A DNA stretch of 64,000 nucleotides, taken from positions 1,421,207-1,485,206 of the forward strand of contig NC_056701.1 in the NCBI RefSeq assembly GCF_018831695.1, read 5' to 3'. Under the pieces are notes generated by a model that was not told the origin of the DNA, ran no database searches, and was given only the letters and a program-made list of their open reading frames with translations. This DNA comes from Puntigrus tetrazona (Eukaryota; Chordata; Actinopteri; Cypriniformes; Cyprinidae). The translations under genes were made by a program, and so were the position numbers. Shown here in pieces: positions 23,642 to 33,434 of this stretch (its first letter is position 1; each line of letters begins with the position of its first letter).

Positions 23642-25253
23642 CTAAAGTGAAGAAAGAAACAAAAATGTTAACCCCAGTTTAATGGCAAAAGGCATCACAA
23701 CTTGTTACCAAGCAGCTGACGAATAACATCATTTAAGCGTAGATTTGGCCTTTGAATCCTGGCCAACAAGCAAACAGACCCCAAGCTTGTGAAGCTGTTT
23801 GAATAGACTACGTGCAACTTGTGCGTTTATTAGAAAAAATAAGGTTCTCCAGTTTATCTGCTAATGGTTTGATGCCATTTCACAAATTCAGTCATCAACC
23901 AGCAGCAGCCATCCTTTCTCTTCTCATCGGAGACATGAGATGCAGTGCTAAACACAAAACTACATCAACTAGACTTATTGTTATTATCACGAGAAGAGAC
24001 ATTTTATCTGTATATTGGAAACAATAAGATATATCGCCCATCTCTAGCACCACACAGTAACCAAGATGGGTAAAATTTGCTTAATACTAGACCACTCCAC
24101 TGCACGTTCCTCCATGTTTCTTGCGTATGTTGTCATTTAACATTACCACGCTTCCACACGACGCCATTAAACCGGGGTGAAGTGCTAAATTGTCACAGTT
24201 TTAACTAAATATCACATTGGCACATATCNNNNNNNNNNNNNNNNNNNNNNNNNNNNNNNNNNNNNNNNNNNNNNNNNNNNNNNNNNNNNNNNNNNNNNNN
24301 NNNNNNNNNNNNNNNNNNNNNNNNNNNNACTATAAACATAATTCATTTTAAAAGCATCAACGTAAAAATGTAAGCCTGTGTGAAATATGCAGGGCTCTAT
24401 TAACCATAAAACAACAGCCCAGAAATACCAACAAGGTAGCGTTATAGTGTTTTCTCGTGTAACAATTCTTCGCAAAACAAGAATGATATGCTAATCTTTA
24501 TCATGTATGTTCCTTGTTTACATTAGGCTGCAGCATACGATTATAATTACAGTAAACATTATTAAATCGTGCATGCATTGAAAGCGAAAGACTAACACTT
24601 CAGTTACAATTTAAAAAAAATTATATATATTTATATATATACAATTTAAGTGTTACTGTTTGAAGAGTTATTGAATTATTGGAAAATGACATATCCAGCC
24701 AGCGTTTAGAACTATCACCTTACTTTAGCCTGATTTAGCTTCATTTAAACTTAGGTAGGTTTTCTTGGGAAATTCAAGCATGGCACTGCGTCATTACGTC
24801 ACGTCTGTAAACGTAAAGAAGTCGTCTCGGTTACTAGACTATCGCTTGAGGATCCAGGAGGTGACTTCTAGCTTTTCCTCACAGCATCTACAATAGCTAG
24901 CACGATTTAGCGGGAAGAGGGTTTCTTCAGTACGGTGAGGACTCTTATTTGGGTCATATTTTCCAAGATGTAGGATAGAATCGGTTTTGGATTGGTGCAG
25001 TTGTCCTTACTTGGTTTTCGAAACATCAATATTTGTTTACAGTATCGCATGGTATCATTCCAGCATCATTTTAAATGTTCAGGTAATTTTATATTGGATC
25101 CAGATACAACAACAATAAAAATAATAATAATGGAATCAGATGCAATTAAGCACCAAGTGGGACTCTCTGGACCATCAAGGTTCTTACAGTACCATTCTCA
25201 CATGCTATATTCATTGCATTAAAAGTCTTTGATATGTGTTTTTTTGTTTTACA
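23642..25253. other. region between the FiNZ exon and GIMAP gene
   Basis: No gene is recognised. It includes a 100-N gap (24229-24328) and should hold the missing FiNZ 5' exon and the 5' end of the plus-strand GIMAP transcript. A cgtcattacgtcacgtctgt CRE-like stretch occurs near 24789. Confidence 0.35.
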
Positions 25254-26259
25254 GCACTTTTGATTTCTAAGCCCCATCGCAGAAACAAAGGAATGTTAGA
25301 ATGCATGGAAATTTGAATTTGGTGTTACTGGGAAAAATAGGAGCCGGGAAAAGTGCCTCGGGAAACACAATATTGGGAAGACAAGCGTTTAAATCAAAGG
25401 GAAGTTTCAGTTTAGTCACACAAGACATAGCTGTGGAAACTGGGACCGTCTGCAAACAACGGGTCACCGTTTATGACACACCGGGATTATCTAACGCGAA
25501 GCTGAGCGCTGATAAAATCCAGAAGATGCTTGACATTTTCAAGACATGCGAATCGGGTCTCTGCGTGTTCCTGCTGATCATCAAAACCGGCAGATTTACC
25601 GAAAAAGACAGACTGATCGTGAAGAGAATCGAGGAGCTGCTGGGAGAAACACGTTTAAAGAAAACCTGGATCGTCTTCACTGAAGGAGATCAGCTGGAGA
25701 AGGAGAAGATGGCGATTGGTGAATTCATCTGTGAGAATAAACAACTGGAGAGACTTGTGAACGAATATGATGAGAGATACCATGTGTTCAACAACATGGA
25801 AAAAGGCCTCACCAGACAAGTTCAAGAGCTGCTTGGGAAAATATATAAAGTGTGTCCTGAAACAAAAACAGAGTCCTGGTTATGCAAAGTCTTACATGTG
25901 TGTGCGTGTGCGTGCGCGTGTGCGTACGCGTTTGTGTGTTTGTTTGTTTTTGTGTGCACGTGTGTGTGCTTGTGCCTGCGTTTGTGCGCGCGAGCGTGCG
26001 CGTGTGTGTGTTTTTTTAACGCAGGAAATGGAGCAAAGGAACCACTTCCCTCTTCCCANNNNNNNNNNNNNNNNNNNNNNNNNNNNNNNNNNNNNNNNNN
26101 NNNNNNNNNNNNNNNNNNNNNNNNNNNTTTTTTGTGTGCGCGTGTGTGTGCTTGTGCCTGCGTTTGTGCGCGCGAGCGTGCGTGTGCGTGTGTTTGTGCG
26201 CGTGTGTGTGTTTTTTTAACGCAGGAAATGGAGCAAAGGAACCACTTCCCTCTTCCCAA
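25254..26259 (+). CDS. single-domain GIMAP (AIG1-type) GTPase
   Basis: GIMAPs are membrane-associated septin-like GTPases of immune cells. The exon opens at a gttttacag acceptor (25253) and coding begins at ATG 25301, since the ATG at 25293 is closed by a stop. The G domain is complete: G1 GKIGAGKSASGN (about residues 11-22), G3 YDTPGLSN, the hydrophobic conserved box (SGLCVFLLIIKTGRFT), G4 TEGD, and YHVFNN. Coding probably stops being gene-derived near 25880, where a TG-rich tract begins. A plausible last exon is 26224-26259 (acceptor taacgcag, EMEQRNHFPLPK, donor gtgagt). A near-identical copy of that exon lies before the 69-N gap at 26059-26127. The C-terminus is therefore unresolved. Unlike the genes at 37340 and 48269, it shows no extra AIG1 domains. 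Confidence 0.8.
25890..26223. repeat. TG/CG-rich low-complexity tract duplicated around a gap
   Basis: Degenerate (TG)n with gcgc interruptions occurs on both sides of the 69-N gap, each copy followed by the same taacgcaggaaatgg exon sequence. It is either a true intronic duplication or a collapsed assembly overlap. Confidence 0.75.
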
Positions 26260-26299
26260 GGTGAGTATGTATCCGGGATGACCCAGATACATACAATAG

Positions 26300-27022
26300 G
26301 TGAGGAACGTAGGAACGTAGATTGACCAGTAAATCGAGAGCTATGCCTTACAGCTCAGCTCCTTCCTCACCACGACGGACCAGTACATCGACCGCATTAC
26401 TGCACCGATCCGTCTGTCGATCTCTCGTTCCATCTATCCCTCACTCATGAACAAGACCCCAAGATACTCAAACTCCTCCACCTGAGGCAGGAGATCTCTA
26501 CCAACCTGAACCCTAGTCTGACTGGGAACCATGGCCTCAGACGTAGAGGTGCTGATTCTCATCCCAGCCACTTCACGCTGCACGCTGTAGGTCCTGGCTC
26601 GATGCAGCCAACAGGAGAGCATCATCTGCAAAAAGCTCACCCGCAAAAGGTCACCAAACTGAACCCCTTCCAGATAATGAACAGGACCCGCTACAAATGG
26701 CAGCCCTGCCGGAGTCCAACATGCATCAGGAACAAGTCTGACTTAATGCTGGAATTTCCTGCTCCGATCATACAGGGACCAGACAGCCCTTAGCAAAGGG
26801 CCCCGGACCCCATACTCCCAGAGCACCCCTCAGAGGACACCACGAGGGACCCGATCGAATGTCTTCTCCAAATCCACAAAGCACATATGAACTGGTTAAG
26901 CAAACTCCCTCCAGTACCCTAAGGAGGGTATAGAGCTGATCCAGTGTTCCCGGACCAGGACGAAAGTCGCATTGTTCCTCTTGGATCCGAGGTTCGACTA
27001 TCAGACGAATACTTCTCTCCAA
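26300..27022 (-). mobile_element. LINE fragment with RT remnants
   Basis: This is the same LINE family as at 20550-21045. Minus-strand peptides include MRISTSTSEAM, LLPQVEEFEYLGVLF, and ERSIRLIVEPRIQEEQCDFR followed by PGPGTLDQLYTLLRVLEG, all from the RT domain. Internal deletions and frameshifts remove the catalytic YADD-type region. The copy is dead and 5'-truncated. Confidence 0.8.
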
Positions 27023-29493
27023 ACTTGAAACAAGTTCTAATGATTATTTTAGTGACGAAAGATCAGAGGTCAGATGCAGTAGATCTCTCCAAAGACGTAT
27101 ATCTGATACACTAGGCACCAGTGTGACAGCAAATGATGGTTTCCTTCTAGCGCTCTCTCTGCATCTAGACATACACACACAGAAACACTTATCTTACTTC
27201 ATGGTTGCCTGGATCAATCCTAAACCTTATCAGGTATGGTTTGTAACAAACTGACAATGAGAGCAGCTTCTCAAAGTAAAAGGCAGACTAAAATTATTTT
27301 CATCTTTGAAAACAGATTGCATTGTTTGCCAAGTCGTCCAATAACGCAACAGAAGACAGTGACACAAACATTGGTCACAGCTGTCTTTTATAGAGTTTGA
27401 CGCCAATTATGCATCTTGCCTGTTTATTTTATTATTTTTTTTATAAAAGGAAACGCAGGACATATGTGGATTGCCTAATGCATACTGTAACATTTGAGAG
27501 CCCAGAAACTTACCTCAGGGGACAGCTGTAAATATGTACATAAATATTCTCTCATTTCTGGTTCAAAGGTAGCTTTCAGTGTTTTTTCAAGTTTGAAGGT
27601 GCTTTAAGTAACATTCAGTTGCATTCTTGGCATTGGGACAATCCCTGTGGCAAACCTCAAAGTTTTTTTCCGCATACAATGCATTGCATTCAGATCAGAA
27701 TGGTCAAAAGCTTTTACTAGAAATTTCTTCTCCTGTGCAAAATGTCCATTAATATTACAGACACCCTGTGGAAAGTTACTTACGCCTTTGTTAAACTAAT
27801 TGGTCCAAATAGGGCTTTACTTACTGTAATATCATGTAGACATAAATCAGTTTCCATGTTTTCACTAAACTGTATTGTAAGTTAATAAATGTAAATGTGA
27901 AAATGTGCACTGTGTTAATACAAACATGTCACTGGCAGACGATCCAGTTACACTTAAAACTGCACAGTAAAAAAAAAGAAAAGAGCACAGGGTTCTAAAC
28001 ACAACTTGTGACTGACTTCCATCGACAACATTTCGAAAAAGTAATTTTCATGATTTCATGACTTGTATTTTAGACTGTGATTGCATTGTGTTTTATGGTT
28101 TAAGTCCATAGCCATATAATAGATTTTAGAGTGAACTACATGAGTAAATACGTCTTGGCTCTGGAACCGGCTTGGAGGTTGCAATGATTTATATTTATTA
28201 AAATTTTCATAAGAAATGATGCACATCCCAGACAAAGCAATGCAGCGTTGCAACAATTTGGCAAAATTAACATGCAATCTCACCTGTACAATCTCTATAA
28301 TGTCTAACCCCTGTTATGTGTTTGTGTATTGGTTATTTGTGTAAGGTTATTTGTGTGAAGTGAAAAAACACCTTCTTCTTCTGCTCCTTCATACAGTTGT
28401 TTCAGGATTAACTTGTCTGACAAGTCCTACAAGTCTGTTCTCTTCTAGTAAAATCAGGTTTCTGTGAATTATACTGTGTGCAACTTAACGCAGTAAACAG
28501 TCACTCAACAAAACCTTAGCAATAGTTTAATGATTCTAGTTATATTGTTTTGTGCGGCAGCTTCTGTTTATTGTTAATAAGTTGTCCTGATCTCAGCATA
28601 CTGTACTCTCAATACATGCGGTCTTTCTTAAGACTTTCTTAGGAGATCTTTTTCTTCTTATTTCAGTTTTATCTTCTTTATCTCAGATCTTTTTGCTGAT
28701 TAAAAAAAAAAAACATTACAAGACACAAATAAGAATTCAGCTCGAGCACAAAGTCAAAACTTTCACTTTCACTTCTGGGTTTTGTAGCGCTGTTTCTCTC
28801 CGGAAGGAGGCGCTATGACTCCGATATGGCGTACAAAAGCTTGTTTTGGTTATTGTCATAACGGATTAACTTATTAACGGTTTTAAACAGTGCTGTAAAC
28901 TGTCAGAGCATACCTAAACCTAGGCTTGAATGCACCTGACAGTTAAAGTTGGCTACGCCTATATCACTCGTTTGTTGAATACTTGGAACGCTGCCTGAGC
29001 GGTGCGCGCGTTTAGCGCATGCGCACAGCTGCCCTCTTTAGTAGTTCGCTCATCCACAACCTGAAAGGCAGTTCACCTTTTAAGACTTCAGATGTAAAGA
29101 GAAGACGCAGCGTGTTTGTGTTTAAGTTATTTTTTAACACGTTTTCAGACGTGTTCTGGTAACGCGTTTTCTTTAGAAGTGTTTTTATATTTGGCACGAG
29201 TTTTTGGATCTGTTTGTTTGCCTGGTCGCTTCAGACGGATTCGTGATCTCCATCCTCAGTCGGTTTGATCTAATCAAATGACAGACAGCAGATTGACGGA
29301 CCGCGACGGAAAACAGACGCGGATCCCTAACCGTCTGATCTCCGATGGAGTTGTTTGTGCGTTTCTAAACGGAACTGGAAAAACAACCAGAGACCGATGA
29401 ACAGTGACATGATTGATTCGTTCGTGTCCCGTTATATTCGAGCTCTTCTTTGAGAGGAGTTACTGAAGCAAATGCGTTTATTTTTGTCCGGTC
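27023..29493. other. intergenic and micall1 upstream DNA
   Basis: No gene is recognised in this AT-rich stretch. The last 700 bases are the presumed promoter and 5' UTR of the plus-strand micall1-like gene. Confidence 0.4.
28759..28775 (+). promoter_or_regulatory. IRF/PRDM1-like motif upstream of the micall1-like gene
   Basis: actttcactttcacttc has tandem TTTCNCTTTC spacing, typical of IRF and PRDM1 sites. It lies about 720 bp before the micall1 start codon. Function is inferred from the motif only. Confidence 0.3.
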
Positions 29494-30592
29494 ATGTGTT
29501 CACTAAAAGCTCTTCAGGACTGGTGTCGAGATGTTTGTGAAGGTTACTCCCATGTTCAGATCAGAGACATGAGCTCTTCATTCACAGATGGACTGGCTTT
29601 CTGTGCGATCATCCACAAACACAGACCCGATCTACTGTAAGAATCAACACTAATCGTGAATGCATTGCTATACGTGATAATCTTAAACAATGTATGGAGG
29701 AACCTAGTTAGAAACAATTACATGCATTTTTAACATCTCTGCACCAGAGTACGATAGCCTAAATGTTAACCATTGTAGCCCGTTATATTTCAGTATGAGA
29801 TGTTTCACCTTTTTAGCAACACTATAGCTGGTCACAGTGGCTTAATATAATATAATATAATATAAACAAAACAACTTGATTTTATTGATTGAATGTGAGT
29901 GTAACTTGATGTAATGGTTGATTGGATTCCTCTATAGCCCAGTTGGAAAACTCTTACATATTAGTAGTGTTTTCTGGTCGGTATAGAAATATGTCTTCCG
30001 CCCCAGTTTCTTTTCATATCCAGATGTGTTCTTCTTGTGTACGGTTTGTTTTTCTCTGCAGAGATTTTCACTCCCTGTCCAAACAGAACGTCTATGAGAA
30101 CATGCGTCTGGTGAGTTGGGACTTTTGTTCCTTTTGTTAAAGAGGTTGAACATTTTAGAAAAAAATAAGAAACTCGAAGAGCTTAATTGACCTTTAGAAA
30201 CTCTAATACAGTGAGCTATCTCAGATATCAGGATCTTGCTGTGTTGAGTGATCTCATGTCCTTTATTCCTCTTCATCAGGCGTTTGACGTTGCGGAGCGT
30301 GAGCTGGGAATTCCTGCTCTTTTAGATCCAGATGAACTGGTGTCTGTGAAGGAGCCGGATCTTCTGTCCATCATCACTTACATCTCTCAGCTCTACAGTC
30401 TCTTTAGAGGAAACTCCCACGGTACCGATCAGCTGCGAAAGATCTCAAGCTCTTCATGATTCATCAGAGCTGAAATGTGTCATTTTTATTGATTGATACT
30501 TTCTGTATGTTCATCAGTGAGTCAGAAGATTCCTGTGAACAATGAATCCAGCAACTCCAAAACACGAGAACAGACACACACTAAGGTATCTA

Positions 30593-30623
<31 letters not shown>

Positions 30624-31790
30624 GATAACTCATGTTTCTGCTCTCATTCTATCAGTTCTCATCAGATGTGGTCAGATCGTCAAATAAGCGAGTCTGTAAC
30701 GTCTGTCACACATGTGTTCATCTCATTCAGAGGGTTTTAGTAAAGGGGCGACTTTATCACCGCTCATGCTTCAGGTAAAACACACACACACACACACACA
30801 CACANTCTCTCTAAATACACAGTCTGTCTCTCATGTTTGATTCACTATATTGTGACTTCCATTGATTTTTATATCAGAAGAATAATACCTAAATATGAAA
30901 AGAAATGTGCAAAACATAAGATTTTAATATAAACACTAGACTTAATAAAAAATAATTTATAAAGCTTTTTAAAAGTTCACTAAGCAATTCTATTCAAACA
31001 ATGTTAATATTTAAAAGCACCGTAACAAACACGTTCATACCCTAACAGGACCTTGTCCCTAGTATGCCCCACACATACACAACCTTAGCAAATAAGTGAG
31101 GACATCTGATCCTCACAAGCATAGATAAACCTGTTCATACTCACTCTGTCTCAGACTCTCGGTCCTGATGGTGTTTCAGGTGCAGTCGCTGTCGTCGCTC
31201 TCTGCTGCCGATCTCTTTCACAGTGGACAGTGAGGTGGGTTTACTGCAGTGCAGTTATCCCTGCAGACCAGCTCCTAAACACAACCAGTCCACAAATCAA
31301 CACTCACAGAGCAACACCAGTGAGACGGACGGAGACAGGAGTGAGACAAACAGAGACAGGAGTGAGACGTACGGAGACAGAAGCGAGACTGACGGAGACA
31401 TGAGCGAGACAGACACAAACAGGAGAGAGATGCACGGAGACAGGAGTGAGATGGACAGAGACAAGAGCGAGACAGTTGGAGACAGGAGTGAGACGTACCA
31501 AGACGGGAGTGAGATGGACAGAAACAATAGTGAGACTTGCGGGGGAAAGAGTGAGATGTACGGAGACATGAGTGAGGCATACAGAGACAGGAGTGAGATG
31601 GGCAGAAACAAGAGTGAGACTTGCGGAGACAAGAGTGAGACTTACGGAGACAAACTTAATGAAGGACATCTTTCCTTCTCATCAGAGACTGACATACAAG
31701 AACCTCCCAAACCTGCTCCCAGAAAGAGGGCAGGGCCTCAGGAACCTCCTCGCCCCTCCCCCAGATCACCGGATCATCGTCCTGACAACG
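29494..31790 (+). CDS. micall1: micall1-like gene, 5' half (CH domain, LIM domain, repeat-bearing linker)
   Basis: MICAL-like 1 is a cytosolic scaffold of recycling endosomes that binds actin-linked partners, Rab proteins and EHD1. Exons: 29494-29636 (MCSLKALQDWCRDV, then SSSFTDGLAFCAIIHKHRPDLL), 30062-30110 (DFHSLSKQNVYENMRL), 30280-30421 (AFDVAERELGIPALLDPDEL), which together form a calponin-homology domain; 30518-30585 (linker); 30656-30774 and 31180-31790 (LIM domain: CNVCHTCVHL, LYHRSCFRCSRC). All junctions are gt-ag with matching phases, though the last donor (gttaga) is weak. The final exon continues with sixteen heptapeptide repeats and a proline-rich tail (PPKPAPRKRA). The C-terminal Rab-binding bMERB domain is not found before the GIMAP genes begin, so the gene is truncated, rearranged or continues elsewhere. 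MICALL2 is a less likely alternative. Confidence 0.85.
31322..31657 (+). repeat. 21-bp coding minisatellite (16 units) in the micall1 linker
   Basis: There are sixteen consecutive 21-nt units starting at each GAG codon, with consensus gagacgtacggagacaggagt. They encode ETYGDRS and variants (ETDGDRS, EMDRDKS, ETCGDKS). No unit shifts frame, and substitutions are scattered. Confidence 0.95.
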
Positions 31791-32400
31791 GTTAGAATCT
31801 TAATCTCTTTGTTACTGTAAGAGCCATTTTAGGGTTTTCTTTGGATTGTGTGCATGTGTGTCCAGTAGGGGTCACTCTTGGTGGGTTGTGCACAGAATAT
31901 AAGGTGGGAACCTTCCCTNNNNNNNNNNNNNNNNNNNNNNNNNNNNNNNNNNNNNNNNNNNNNNNNNNNNNNNNNNNNNNNNNNNNNNNNNNNNNNNNNN
32001 NNNNNNNNNNNNNNNNNNGCAGAGGAAGTGATCGCAGATCACCCAGGGGTAAGAGCTCCCTCTGCTGGCTTGGTGACAGTTGTGAATTGGGCTAAGGTGA
32101 GGAGATTTTGAAGGTTTTGAACACTGGCTGGTTACGTACTTGGCCAGAAATTAATTTTGGATCGTTTATAATCCGAAATAATAAAAACGTTATGGACAGC
32201 AGCTTTAAATATAAAATAAAGTATTAAGAACTTATAATTAAAGGGAATATTCCCCGACCCAGGACATTGTTAAAAGTAGTCCATGTGACATTAGAGCTCA
32301 TCAAAAATGTCTAAATACTTCTAATATCTAAATTTATGTATTAGCAGGCGTCACTCACAGCTCATTAAAAATATAAAAATATCACACTTCTTTTACTTAC
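31791..32400. other. gapped region after the last micall1 exon
   Basis: This contains a 100-N gap (31919-32018) and AT-rich sequence. I found no further micall1 exon on the plus strand. Confidence 0.4.
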
Positions 32401-32445
32401 TGTCAGGGCTATCCAAATCTGCACTACTGTCCACTGCAAGAAAAC

Positions 32446-32503
<58 letters not shown>

Positions 32504-33434
32504 NCTATGAAAAAGCAGTATTAGCTGTTTAAATCTACAGACTGTTCTGTTTGATTCAAATATTTACTCATGGGACGTTCTCCCATGCTCTGGCTCCTTT
32601 CACGTCTTTCCCTGGTCCTCCGATCACCCGCTGCACAGAGAAAAGCATTACAACAAAGCTTATTTATTAGTTAATAATTGTTTGATTATTTAAAAGAACT
32701 GGAGATCTGTAGAAGAACTTTATGGAGATTAACTTAACAATATCTGTGGTTTGGAAGGTTTTTACCTTATATCAAACAAATGGTAAACGAACTGAGGTAA
32801 TGTTTAATATTTATCCACTGACTACAGCCATTCAACATTACAGCTATCAGTTTGAACATTTATTAGACTAAATTTAAGTGAACTTAAAACAATCTTAGCA
32901 TTATTCACACCCATTATAATACATGTTATTTTTACCTTTGCCTTTCAGCAAGTTTTGAGTATACAGACACAAAATAAATATTTTTAACACTGTTGAACTG
33001 TGCTAATAAACTCATTTTGACAGCACTGGCTCGTCCGTTTGATATTTTCAATTCTTTTCAAACATTTCTATTAATCAGGATTTTTCATTCACCCTAATAT
33101 TTAACATCATACTTTTGATGATTGTGTTGAAGGAGCTGCATCCTTCACTCAAAACAAAATGATGCATAGTGCTATTAAAGAAGCAACATCGTTTTTTTTC
33201 AAATATCTAAAGTGAAAATAAAACATTTAGTCATTAGGTTTAAAAAAACATAGGTAATTAAAACCCCCTGAAGCTCACGTGCATCATCTCCCCCACGAAC
33301 GATACCCCCGGTCGGTTTGGTTATTAAACACATTCTCATTAATAACCACTTAGCAGTTTAAAACCAGACTGTGGCTGAATATAAGAAGAGCGATCATGAA
33401 AGTTTAACTCACATCTGCCTTCTCTGTCAGCCAT
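32401..33434 (-). CDS. chain of three short exons of an unidentified gene
   Basis: On the minus strand, ATG at 33434 begins MADREGR and meets a strong donor (gtgagtt) at 33412. An exon at 32630-32568 (acceptor ctgtgcag, donor gtaaat) continues SGDRRTRERRERSQSMGERPM. An exon at 32433-32401 (acceptor cttgcag, donor gtaagt) gives MDSSADLDSPD. The phases match at both joins. A long (CA)n run (about 32450-32503) lies in the second intron. The downstream exons are not seen. Short, charged, phase-1 exons before the G domain are also found in the GIMAP genes here, so this could be the 5' end of a lost GIMAP gene. That is only a guess, and chance cannot be excluded. Confidence 0.35.
32450..32503. repeat. 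(CA)n microsatellite ending at a single N
   Basis: A near-perfect CA repeat is terminated by one N at 32504. A similar (CA)n-N join occurs at 30780-30806 inside the micall1-like gene. Confidence 0.9.

Noticed and set aside
26434..27022. Possible host gene in the minus frames ending at 26434 and 26768
   Set aside because: The peptides are recognisable LINE reverse-transcriptase fragments with deletions.
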